From Neobacillus bataviensis LMG 21833 (lineage in GTDB: Bacteria; Bacillota; Bacilli; Bacillales; Cytobacillaceae): DNA of 64,000 nucleotides. Where the stretch lies: the NCBI RefSeq assembly GCF_000307875.1, contig NZ_AJLS01000003.1, forward strand, positions 1 to 64,000. The letters run 5' to 3'. Positions 25,444-33,629 of the stretch are shown in pieces. The position numbers were made by a program, and so were the translations under genes. How positions within the stretch are numbered: position 1 is the first letter of the stretch; each line of letters begins with the position of its first letter. The notes beneath the pieces are model-generated. The model was not told the DNA's origin and ran no database searches. It was given only the letters and a program-made list of their open reading frames with translations.

Positions 25444-26568
25444 TTAAAATGTCGTTCCCACGTGAGGGATAGAAAACTCACCAAGTTCAAGTTTTTCAAG
25501 ACTTGTTTGCTTTCCTGAACAGACATCGATGAGCGAAGCAATCACCGATTCTACTTGGGCAGAAACGGCCTCTTCTGTGACAGAATAGTCGATGAGTTCG
25601 TCAAAAGCCTCATTTGGATTTTGCGGTGTAATCGTCATGCACGGCAAGGCAAGCGATCCTGTCAGCACCCCTCTGCTGCTGACAATCAACACAAGATTGC
25701 ACCCGCTGGAAGCCATATTCGATAAAGACTCCACGATATTGCTCGAAACTGTAATCAAGTGCAGCCCCTTCTGTGCCGGGGTTTCACTATAGCCTAGTAA
25801 ACTATTAATTGGATGAATTCCTGTCATCCTTGCTTCCAGGATGGAAAGGGCCTGTTCTTTTTCGGAAAAATCATCCTGTGTAATCGAACCATTGCTGACA
25901 TTTTTCCAGCGTTTCCGCTGCAGACCCACGCCAATGCTTTTCAGTCTATTCCTCAAGCCCTCGTTACCAGCACGTTCAGATAATTCCAGCCCGGCTGGCT
26001 CTAAGGTTTGCGAAAGGCCGAACAGGACATAGGCCTTCTCTTCTACTAATCTATCAACAACCCCGCCTATTACAGGAGCCATTCTATTTAAAGACTCTTC
26101 ATCGAGATCGACCGGTAAAATACCAATGGTCAGTGCAGAAAGCGGTAGGCGCTCACGTTTTTGATTAGCTGCTTCTCTTGACCATTGTTCCGCTATTTCC
26201 ACACCTTTATTGATCGTGTTTTCTCCACCAGCCAGCTGCTGAATCCCGATGCCCTTCACTGGTTTCGTTTGTGGAATGCTCTCAAGTAATCCACTGACCT
26301 GGTTCGTTTCGCATCCCAATCCTACAAGAAGTGCTGAATACAGATTCGGGTTTGCGGAAACACCTGCAATCATATTTTTGGTTAATTTAAAATCATCCCC
26401 AAGCTGTGCACAGCCATTTCCATGGACAAATGGTACGGTGCCGGGCACCTTTTCCGAAATTTCTCTGGCAACGACACTGGAACATACGACAGAACAAATA
26501 ACTCCGATGTGATTTCTGATTCCGGCAGTCCCATCACTTCTTTTGTAACCCTCAAAAGAATACTCCAC
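25444..26568 (-). CDS. UxaA-type dehydratase large subunit, N-terminal-motif type
   Basis: About 374 residues of the same family as the 23954 gene. It keeps first-half motifs (EGYKRSDGTAGIRNHIGVICSV, GNGCAQLGDD, LVGLGCETNQ), but the ECGGSD block is absent and the late GS motif is degenerate (SSRGVLTGSLALPCMTITPQ). I chose the GTG at 26568 because AGAGGTG lies six bases upstream. It follows the permease gene by about 23 bases. The two large proteins may form a mixed complex with the SAF subunit. Confidence 0.83.
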   Translation of the reverse strand: MEYSFEGYKRSDGTAGIRNHIGVICSVVCSSVVAREISEKVPGTVPFVHGNGCAQLGDDFKLTKNMIAGVSANPNLYSALLVGLGCETNQVSGLLESIPQTKPVKGIGIQQLAGGENTINKGVEIAEQWSREAANQKRERLPLSALTIGILPVDLDEESLNRMAPVIGGVVDRLVEEKAYVLFGLSQTLEPAGLELSERAGNEGLRNRLKSIGVGLQRKRWKNVSNGSITQDDFSEKEQALSILEARMTGIHPINSLLGYSETPAQKGLHLITVSSNIVESLSNMASSGCNLVLIVSSRGVLTGSLALPCMTITPQNPNEAFDELIDYSVTEEAVSAQVESVIASLIDVCSGKQTSLEKLELGEFSIPHVGTTF

Positions 26569-26591
26569 TATAAACACCTCTTTCTTTAATA

Positions 26592-27719
26592 TTAAATGGT
26601 TTCTTCCACCACGGCACTACTGCCCGATTTTTTCTCGCCTGCATGAAACTCTACTTTTCCATCTATGCCACGTTTCTTTTGATACTTATCGGCCAAAATT
26701 ACGGCAAATGGTACCAGCAAGGCGGTAGTAATAGTGGCGATCGAGATTTGTGCGGATGCGACTGCCACAAGACCTTGATACACTTCCGCCTCGGCTGCCG
26801 TCATGAGTCCTGTTCCGGCTGCGACGGTTGCAGCTGCAGCAATGGCTGCAGGTGTCGCCACGGCATTTCCGGCAGTAGAAGCTTCTGCCCAAGGAGCAAT
26901 GAAACTTTTCTCACGGAAGAGCTTGAAGGAAAGTACCATGGCTCCTCCTGAAAAGACAATGGTCATCAAAGCTAGAATAATGCCTGCACCCACTACCTCA
27001 GGATTAAAGAAGCTGGCCAGGTTCATCCCGGCACCTAAAGCAAAGGCAAAGAAAGGAATAACTAAAGATTCTCCAGCCGCTAAAAAGGTTCGGATTTCAT
27101 GATCTAGATTTCCTAAAATCATCCCAATCAAAATAGGTAATAACACAGCAATAAAAGCAATTAACGGGAAGTTGGCGCCCATCATCCCAAGTGCCATTAG
27201 GGTGAAAAACGGTCCATCATTAAGGGAAAGGATAGCGGTCGCCCCTACATCAGAACGATTTCCGTATTGCCCAGTCAAGGCCGCAAACATGCCCCCATTT
27301 CCATTTGTCATCGCCGCGATAATGGCCATGGTCGATAAACCAAGGAAGCCATGGACAGGGTCTGATAATAACCCCCAAATCATCCCGACAGCAAAACCAG
27401 CCAAGTATTTGGAAGTCGTTAATAAAATACCTTTTTTCAGGGCCTTCCCGCCAACACGAAAATTCATTTGGCTCCCGGCACAAAACAAGAACAGGGCACA
27501 CAAGGTTAAAGCGCCATCCTTAAACAGGGCCTGGGTAAAACCGCCAATTTTCATAAATTCATGGTTTCCATCCGCGTTCGGTGCGACCCCCAAACCTTTA
27601 AGGAATTCCATAATAAACGGCAGATGAAGCTGATCAATTGTATTTAACAAGGCACCAGCCAATAACGGGATAACCATCAGACCGCCGGGAAATTTATCAA
27701 TTGCTTGTTTGATTTTCAT
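26592..27719 (-). CDS. kdgT: 2-keto-3-deoxygluconate permease family (KdgT)
   Basis: A 375-residue polytopic protein. It opens MKIKQAIDKFPGGLMVIPLLAGALLN and has the family segments MTNGNGGMFAALTGQYGNRSDVGA and AWAEASTAGNAVATPAAIAAA. KdgT is a proton symporter for 2-keto-3-deoxygluconate and related uronate breakdown products. The C-terminal tail is longer than usual. It lies directly upstream of the dehydratase genes, which supports transport of a sugar-acid substrate. A 156-base gap separates it from the FAH gene and contains an imperfect dyad (ACCGGTGCAATCGGT, about 27781). Confidence 0.9.
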   Translation of the reverse strand: MKIKQAIDKFPGGLMVIPLLAGALLNTIDQLHLPFIMEFLKGLGVAPNADGNHEFMKIGGFTQALFKDGALTLCALFLFCAGSQMNFRVGGKALKKGILLTTSKYLAGFAVGMIWGLLSDPVHGFLGLSTMAIIAAMTNGNGGMFAALTGQYGNRSDVGATAILSLNDGPFFTLMALGMMGANFPLIAFIAVLLPILIGMILGNLDHEIRTFLAAGESLVIPFFAFALGAGMNLASFFNPEVVGAGIILALMTIVFSGGAMVLSFKLFREKSFIAPWAEASTAGNAVATPAAIAAAATVAAGTGLMTAAEAEVYQGLVAVASAQISIATITTALLVPFAVILADKYQKKRGIDGKVEFHAGEKKSGSSAVVEETI

Positions 27720-27875
27720 GTTTCCACTCTCCTAGTGATTTTAATAATGAGGGTAAAACAAAACCTATTTAGACGATCCACCGGTGCAATCGGTTGCTAA
27801 TATTTAAAGAAGATTCTGTCAATTCTTAGAAGAGTGCTTTTTCAATTAGGTCTAGCTTACATCAAACCCTAGAAT

Positions 27876-28829
27876 TTACTTAGAGGTTAACAGAGAATGC
27901 TCATTATACTTAGTAAGATGGTGTTTTTTTACATGATTTGATAAGGTTCCAATGTTTTCAATCGTAATGGAGAGGAAATCTCCATCCTTCAGCCAAACCT
28001 TTGGGTCCCTGCCCATACCTACTCCAGGCGGTGTGCCTGTGGCGATGACATCCCCCGGCTTTAACGTCATGGACTGGGATAAGAAGGAGATAATGGTTGG
28101 AATACGAAAAATTAACTGATTCGTATTGGACTGCTGCATAATCTCATCATTTAATCGTAAAGAAATGTCCAATTGATGCGGATCCCCTACTTCATCCTTC
28201 GTGACAATCACCGGACCCATTGGAGCAAATGTATCCGCTGATTTTCCGCGGGACCATTGAGTGTCCGCAAATTGGAGATCCCTTGCACTTACGTCATTCA
28301 TAATCGTATAGCCAAAGATATAGTCTTCCGCCTCCTCTTCAGAAATGCATTTCGCTTCTTTCCCGATGACAATCGTCAATTCCGCCTCAAAATCCACTTG
28401 ATTAGAGTTGATTGGCAATTCAATCGCTGCCTTGTCACCAATAATGGCATTGGCATACTTTGAAAAAATAACCGGCGATGATGGCGGCTCCATGTTGGTC
28501 TCCTTGCAATGGTCCATATAATTCAAGCCGACGCAAATAATTTTCTCTGGCTGGGCGATCGGAGCGATGATCTCAACATCCGAAAGGAAGCAGGAAGGAA
28601 GATCCTTCACTTCTTGATCATTTAGATAGCAATCAATTAGCGCTTCAGCATAAGGAAGTGCAGTCTCGTTTTGTTCAATAAACTGCTTCATATCATTTGG
28701 AATCGTAAACTCTTGTGAAATACAATCCTTATACAAATCATGTAAACTACTTAATGATAAGACTTTGTCCTCTTCGATTACCACACCGAGATGCGTACTG
28801 GATTGCGCACGATAAGATATCAATTTCAT
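27876..28829 (-). CDS. Fumarylacetoacetate hydrolase-family protein
   Basis: A 317-residue protein. The C-terminal FAH domain starts at KIICVGLNYMDHCKETNMEPP and has metal ligands in VDFEAELTIVIGKEA and NDVSARDLQ; TGTPPGVGMGRDP closes the site. FAH members include 2,4-diketo-3-deoxy-sugar-acid hydrolases, acylpyruvases and 2-keto-3-deoxy-pentonate dehydratases. With a KdgT permease, a UxaA dehydratase and a semialdehyde-type dehydrogenase nearby, a role on a keto-deoxy sugar acid is inferred; which of these reactions applies is open. Confidence 0.88.
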   Translation of the reverse strand: MKLISYRAQSSTHLGVVIEEDKVLSLSSLHDLYKDCISQEFTIPNDMKQFIEQNETALPYAEALIDCYLNDQEVKDLPSCFLSDVEIIAPIAQPEKIICVGLNYMDHCKETNMEPPSSPVIFSKYANAIIGDKAAIELPINSNQVDFEAELTIVIGKEAKCISEEEAEDYIFGYTIMNDVSARDLQFADTQWSRGKSADTFAPMGPVIVTKDEVGDPHQLDISLRLNDEIMQQSNTNQLIFRIPTIISFLSQSMTLKPGDVIATGTPPGVGMGRDPKVWLKDGDFLSITIENIGTLSNHVKKHHLTKYNEHSLLTSK

Positions 28830-28863
28830 TTCAGTTTCCTCCTATCTTTGCTAAAAATTTTTT

Positions 28864-29814
28864 TTACAAGGTGGCTGACGAAGCACTAATCCTAGGAATC
28901 CCCAATCCTTCAGCACCCAATTTTGATGTTTTCGCTTCTGGATAATAACGCTCAATCATTTGGACTCCAAGCGCTGCGCGGCGGACACGCTCTTTAACTA
29001 GCGAAATATTTGTACTCTCCCACTGCTTCCCAGAAGGGTAGACATCCGGATGATTGCGGAGCCCGAATTTGATATAAACCGGCGCCAATACCCGAATAAT
29101 TTCCGGAATTTCATAATAGCGAAGAAATCCGCCTAAGTTATCCGGAACCTCTACATATAAATCAATTGGAATGTCAATGGCCTGGCGAATCGCTGCCAAT
29201 TTTGGCAGGGTCAGCGCGGTTGGAACATTGTACGTGCCAGCCCCCAGGTCTTGCATTAACTTCACAGAAACAGGGTTCGCAGCGCCCATTTGCACAGATA
29301 CCTTTACAACGAAGTCCTCTGGCAGCTGGCCGGCCTTTTTCATTTCCTTCGTCAGCAATAAGAGACCTTCATCCGCAATTAACGCACTTCTTAGTCCTAA
29401 TTTTGCTCCTCGTTTTAAATCCTCCATGGCATAAACAAGCTGATCGGAACCTTCATGACGCAGGGCAATCGATTTTCCACCTTCCGTTAACGGCTGTGCA
29501 CTGATATCCCATGTGCCGCGCGGGCCGACAAACAAACTGAGTTCCATCCCTCTTTCACTCGTCAACCTGCACATTTCCTGGATTTCTTCGTCTGTTTGCA
29601 GCATGATCCCGCTGCCTTGTGACACCCGGTGTATCGTTAAGCCGTAGCGGTCGATTTCGTCTAACATTTCTTTTAACGCAACAGGCCCCTCCACACTTGG
29701 AAGTTCAATCCGGTATTGCGCACCGTCCGGAAATGTTTTTGTCGACGTAGGAAGTTCTATATTATCTGTAGGTGGGTAACCAAGCTTTTCTAATAACTCT
29801 CTCGATTCTTTCAT
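28864..29814 (-). CDS. U32-peptidase-like TIM-barrel protein
   Basis: A 316-residue protein with barrel-like repeats (EIDRYGLTIHRVSQGSG, MELSLFVGPRGTWDISAQPL, LGAGTYNVPTALTLPKLAAIRQA, IDLYVEVPDNLGGF). Similar proteins next to UxaA genes are usually annotated as U32 peptidases, but the collagenase-type motif is not evident. It more probably acts on the sugar-acid intermediate. The start follows GGAAGAAGG. The MITE-like element at 29853-30127 sits just upstream. Confidence 0.6.
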   Translation of the reverse strand: MKESRELLEKLGYPPTDNIELPTSTKTFPDGAQYRIELPSVEGPVALKEMLDEIDRYGLTIHRVSQGSGIMLQTDEEIQEMCRLTSERGMELSLFVGPRGTWDISAQPLTEGGKSIALRHEGSDQLVYAMEDLKRGAKLGLRSALIADEGLLLLTKEMKKAGQLPEDFVVKVSVQMGAANPVSVKLMQDLGAGTYNVPTALTLPKLAAIRQAIDIPIDLYVEVPDNLGGFLRYYEIPEIIRVLAPVYIKFGLRNHPDVYPSGKQWESTNISLVKERVRRAALGVQMIERYYPEAKTSKLGAEGLGIPRISASSATL

Positions 29815-29852
29815 CTTTTTCTGCCTTCTTCCCTTTGATTTTTTTAAAAATA

Positions 29853-30127
29853 GGCTCTGTTATTATTTATTGTTGATTTTCGTGCAGGTTGAGAATTCTT
29901 AGGCGGAGATTTTCCGGCTAATGTATAAATAGGAAGCTTTAGAAGCAGATATAGGCGGAGATATTCCGATTAACTGCTCTAAATACGACGAAATCCAAAG
30001 ATTTGGATGATATAAACGGAAAAACTTCCTTTATTTTCAGGAAAATATGGGTATTTCCCAATTTAAACGGAATTTTACCGTTTATTTTTCAAACACAGTG
30101 AAATCAACATTCAGTTTTAACAGAGCC
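29853..30127. mobile_element. MITE-like element, copy 1
   Basis: A 275-bp non-coding element with terminal inverted repeats GGCTCTGTTA / TTAACAGAGCC, flanked on both sides by the same 8 bases TAAAAATA (29845-29852 and 30128-30135), a target-site duplication. A second copy in reverse orientation lies at 48996-49271. It encodes no transposase, and inside it has several CGGAA...TTCCG mini-palindromes. It separates the U32-like gene from the upstream cre-like site. Confidence 0.88.
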
Positions 30128-30133
30128 TAAAAA

Positions 30134-30147
30134 TAAAAGCGCTTACT
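30134..30147. promoter_or_regulatory. cre-like CcpA site
   Basis: TAAAAGCGCTTACT matches the cre consensus TGWAANCGNTNWCA at 12 of 14 positions. It lies between the dehydrogenase gene and the U32-like gene, overlapping the MITE target duplication. It could repress a promoter for the downstream half of the island. Confidence 0.5.
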
Positions 30148-30191
30148 ATTTTAGTCTAGGAGAATACTAGAATAGCAATCTCCCATTCTGA

Positions 30192-31658
30192 TTAGCCTTT
30201 AATAAAAACGGTTTTAATGGCGGTGAAGAATTCCTTTGCCGCTTCCCCTTGTTCTCTTGAACCGGTGCTCGATGCTTTCATGCCCCCAAACGGCGCCTGT
30301 AATTCCACTCCTGCACTCTCGGCATTGATGCGAACAAGGCCGGCATCAATATCATCAATAAATTCAAGCAGTGAACCAATATTCGATGTAAAGATGGAGG
30401 CACTTAATCCATATTTCGTATCATTAGCAATCTCAATGGCGTCTTCTAAATCCTCAGCTTGAAGGAGCGCAATAACCGGGCCGAAAATTTCCTCCTGAGC
30501 AATCGCCATATCAGGTTTTACATGGTCAAAGATGGTTGGCGCGACATAAAATCCTTTATCAAACTCAGCGCCAGTCAATGCCTCTCCACCGTAAAGCAGG
30601 GAAGCTCCCTCTTCTTTTCCTTGCTCAATATACTTTTTCACAGTAGTAAACTGACTTTCACTGGCACATGGCCCCATCCAGATGCCATCCTTTAACCCAT
30701 CTCCAACGGTAATCTTTTCCGTCTCTTGCACCAGCTTCTCTTTAAAACGTTCGTACACCGCTTTTTCAACAATGACACGGCTTGATGCTGTACACTTTTG
30801 TCCTGTCGATCGGAAGCCTCCGCTGATTACAGCTTCTACCGCAGCATCTAAATCCGCATCTTTTGTCACGATCACAGGGTTCTTGCCGCCCATTTCCAAT
30901 TGGAATTTAATCCCGCGGGCTGCCGCTGATTTTGCGACCCCTTCTCCAACCGCTTCAGAGCCGGTAAACGTAATGGCATTTAAGAGTGGATGATCAATCA
31001 ACGCTTGACCAATGACTGAACCTGAACCTGTGATAAAATTCAAAACCCCTTCAGGAAGCCCCGCTTTTGCAAAGCATTCCACTATTTTTGCCGCCGTTAC
31101 AGCTGCCTCCGTTGCCGGCTTGAACACAACAGTATTTCCATAAACAAGAGCCGGGGCCAGTTTCCAAATCGGAATGGCAACAGGGAAATTCCAAGGTGTA
31201 ATCACGCCGACTACGCCTAAAGGTGACCGCTTGGTAAACATGAGTGCATCCTTATCCGACGATGGAATAACATCCCCGTCCTTCCGCATCCCTTCCCCAG
31301 CATAATAGCGGAGAATCGCCACACCGCGGGCGGTTTCGCCTTTAGCCTCTGGAAGCGTTTTCCCCATCTCGCGCGTCAATGATTCAGCAATGTCATCCAG
31401 GTTTTCTTCCACTAGATTGGCCGCTTTAAATAGCAGCTGACCCCGTGCCGCCTGCCCAAGCTTTTTCCAGGACTTTTTTGCCTTATGTGCCGCTTGTACA
31501 GCGTTTTCCAAGTCTTCAATCGTGGAATTTTGCACGTAACCGACAATTTCTTCTTTATTGGCCGGGTTGATACTTTTGATGGTCTTTTCAGATCCCGACG
31601 CTATCCATTCATTATTGATAAAGTTTTTATACGTTTTTTCGATAAAAGTCGTTTGCAT
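30192..31658 (-). CDS. Aldehyde dehydrogenase, semialdehyde type
   Basis: About 488 residues of the NAD(P)-aldehyde dehydrogenase family. The catalytic elements are visible: Asn in [20 protein letters not shown], Glu in [11 protein letters not shown], Cys in [12 protein letters not shown], and the cofactor GSEAVGEGV. It is close to alpha-ketoglutaric semialdehyde and succinic semialdehyde dehydrogenases. In this island oxidation of 2-oxoglutarate semialdehyde to 2-oxoglutarate is the attractive role. I chose the ATG at 31658 because AAAAAGGAGTGGAG precedes it. It resembles the 39060-40532 gene closely. Confidence 0.9.
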   Translation of the reverse strand: MQTTFIEKTYKNFINNEWIASGSEKTIKSINPANKEEIVGYVQNSTIEDLENAVQAAHKAKKSWKKLGQAARGQLLFKAANLVEENLDDIAESLTREMGKTLPEAKGETARGVAILRYYAGEGMRKDGDVIPSSDKDALMFTKRSPLGVVGVITPWNFPVAIPIWKLAPALVYGNTVVFKPATEAAVTAAKIVECFAKAGLPEGVLNFITGSGSVIGQALIDHPLLNAITFTGSEAVGEGVAKSAAARGIKFQLEMGGKNPVIVTKDADLDAAVEAVISGGFRSTGQKCTASSRVIVEKAVYERFKEKLVQETEKITVGDGLKDGIWMGPCASESQFTTVKKYIEQGKEEGASLLYGGEALTGAEFDKGFYVAPTIFDHVKPDMAIAQEEIFGPVIALLQAEDLEDAIEIANDTKYGLSASIFTSNIGSLLEFIDDIDAGLVRINAESAGVELQAPFGGMKASSTGSREQGEAAKEFFTAIKTVFIKG

Positions 31659-31686
31659 AAAAATCTCCACTCCTTTTTTAGAATTT

Positions 31687-32466
31687 CTATTCGATCCTTT
31701 GTTTTTGTTCCCCCGTAAAGCCCGCAAGCTGTGATAAGCGGCTGGCAAGTTGGAGGATTTCTTCCCTTGCAGCGTCTTTTTTCTGTTCCCAACTACTGGT
31801 CATCATGGTAAAACTAACTCCAGCGATGATTTTATTTTCAAAATTATAAACAGGCGCTGCTACACAGTGAAATCCTAATGAAGCTTCTTGATTCTCAATC
31901 GCATAGCCATTTCTTTTCGCCTCTTGCACATTTTCATAAAGAGCATCAATGTTGGAAATCGTAAATGGTGTTTTTGACTCCCATTGATCCGGGAAAATTT
32001 CCTCGAGTTCTGTCTTTGAGCAGGGTGTTAATTGAATTTTCCCAATCGCAGAAGCGTAGGCAGGAAACCGCATACCGGGATCGGTAATCAGGCGGACCCT
32101 TGAATCCCCTTCCATTTTTCCTAAATAAACGACATCCCCTTCGTCTAAAATGCCTAACTGGATATGCTCATTAATTTTGGAAACAGATTGGCTTGCTTCT
32201 TTATAAAATGACTGCAAAATATTAAACTGCCGGAAATACGATGAGCCTATCGCAGCTAATGCAGGACCTAAGGAATAGGAATCGCCATCCTCCTTGGTTA
32301 CCCACTTTAATGTTTCCAATGTATTTAAAAGGGAAAATAGGGAACTTTTATTAATGTCTGCTCGTTTGGATAATTCAATCAGGCGCAGCTGATTTGGATA
32401 TTCACCAATTAGCTTTAACACTTTATCCGCCCTCTCGATTGCGGGCACCCAATACTTTTCTTTCAT
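31687..32466 (-). CDS. IclR-family transcriptional regulator
   Basis: A 259-residue regulator with an N-terminal winged helix ([41 protein letters not shown]) and a C-terminal effector domain ending [22 protein letters not shown]. IclR proteins bind metabolites such as keto-deoxy acids. It is the first gene of the minus-strand island, 28 bases before the aldehyde dehydrogenase gene, and probably controls it. GGAGCG precedes the ATG. Confidence 0.9.
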   Translation of the reverse strand: MKEKYWVPAIERADKVLKLIGEYPNQLRLIELSKRADINKSSLFSLLNTLETLKWVTKEDGDSYSLGPALAAIGSSYFRQFNILQSFYKEASQSVSKINEHIQLGILDEGDVVYLGKMEGDSRVRLITDPGMRFPAYASAIGKIQLTPCSKTELEEIFPDQWESKTPFTISNIDALYENVQEAKRNGYAIENQEASLGFHCVAAPVYNFENKIIAGVSFTMMTSSWEQKKDAAREEILQLASRLSQLAGFTGEQKQRIE

Positions 32467-32585
32467 TGTGATCGCTCCATTCTCAGGTGGTTTAGTATAA
32501 TAAACCTAGTTCCATATACCAAACTAACATCAGTTTATCATACTTGTGTAAATTTTCAAATAACTTTTTTGTTTAATTTTCGAAT

Positions 32586-32706
32586 GAAGCAGGGGACGGT
32601 TCTTATGCATCATTCCAATCTAAAAATCTCTGATTCTACCAATCTTAAGTGCCACGGGGGACGATCCTGTTCGATGAAACATGAGAATCGTCCATGTCCC
32701 GTCGTC
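32586..32706. repeat. REP-like GGGGACGGTTCT sequences
   Basis: GAAGCAGGGGACGGTTCTTATG, then ACGGGGGACGATCCTGTTC and GAATCGTCCATGTCCCGTCGTC lie here and can pair with each other. The same GAACCGTCCCC motif appears at 37420, 44002, 45411 and 63620-63700, always between genes. It resembles REP-type palindromes mobilised by RAYT transposases; no such transposase is in the window. Confidence 0.6.
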
Positions 32707-32741
32707 CCTCCAAATATTTTGAAAATTTTTTAAAAAATATA

Positions 32742-32769
32742 TTGTAAGCGATTTCAGGTTATGTATAAT
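32742..32769 (+). promoter_or_regulatory. Promoter with a consensus cre site
   Basis: TTGTAA (32742-32747), a 16-base spacer and TATAAT (32764-32769) form a sigma-A promoter for the YheO-like regulator. The spacer overlaps TGTAAGCGATTTCA (32743-32756), which fits the cre consensus at every position, so CcpA repression in the presence of sugars is likely. Confidence 0.75.
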
Positions 32770-32842
32770 AAAAATAGAAGTAATAATAATAAATTATTAC
32801 AATGAGAAATTATTATTTTTAACGAGGAGGTTTATTTAAAAA

Positions 32843-33571
32843 ATGAGCAATCACATACCTTCGCAATTACAGCCCTACATTCAACTTGTTGAATTTTTAG
32901 GATGTGTACTGGGGAACCAATGCGAAGTTGTTCTACACGATGTGAGAAATATTGAGAATTCTATTGTTGCGATTAAAAATAGCCATATTAGTAACAGAAA
33001 AGTTGGTGGGTCACTAACAGATTTAGCATTAAAAATATTAAAGAATAAATCATATGTCGAAAAGGACTATCTACTCAATTACTCTGGAAAAACGCATGAA
33101 GGGAAGATTGTACGCTCGTCTACCTTCTTCATTAAAGATGACCTTGGGAACGTTGTCGGTCTGCTCTGCTTTAACATGGATCTAAGCAAAATGGTTGAAA
33201 CTAGGAATCTTTTGGACAGTTTGATCAATGGTGCATTTGAGGTATCATCCAATGGCTTAGACCTAAATGGACGGACTCCAGGCGATATTGAGAATCCCAT
33301 TGAAGATTTTCACACGTCAATCGAAGAACTCACTACGTCGATTATTTTAAAAACCCTTTCAGAAACAACTATTTCTCCTGATAGAATGTCTGCCGATGAA
33401 AAAATTGAGGTAGTGAAACAATTAAATGAGAAGGGCGTATTTTTGATTAAGGGTGCTGTATCAGAAGTTGCGCTGTATTTGAAAACATCAGAAGCCACAG
33501 TCTATCGGTATTTAAATAAACTCGATACAAAACAGCAAAATGGCAAGTTTATAAATGAATTGCAACATTGA
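32843..33571 (+). CDS. YheO/DauR-like PAS-HTH regulator
   Basis: A 242-residue protein. The N-terminal YheO-like PAS domain (residues 8-125) contains LGNQCEVVLHDVRNIENSIVAIKN and RSSTFFIKDDLGNVVGLLCFNMDL. The C-terminal DauR-type helix-turn-helix is VVKQLNEKGVFLIKGAVSEVALYLKTSEATVYRYL. DauR in Pseudomonas represses D-arginine catabolism; other YheO-type regulators also control amino-acid use. It leads an operon with a C-S lyase, RidA and a permease, so a nitrogen-compound inducer is inferred. Confidence 0.88.
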   Translation: MSNHIPSQLQPYIQLVEFLGCVLGNQCEVVLHDVRNIENSIVAIKNSHISNRKVGGSLTDLALKILKNKSYVEKDYLLNYSGKTHEGKIVRSSTFFIKDDLGNVVGLLCFNMDLSKMVETRNLLDSLINGAFEVSSNGLDLNGRTPGDIENPIEDFHTSIEELTTSIILKTLSETTISPDRMSADEKIEVVKQLNEKGVFLIKGAVSEVALYLKTSEATVYRYLNKLDTKQQNGKFINELQH

Positions 33572-33629
33572 CCATCTATTGAAAGTTTAATAGTAAGTCG
33601 AATAAGGAAAAATGAAAGGCGGATTTCAC

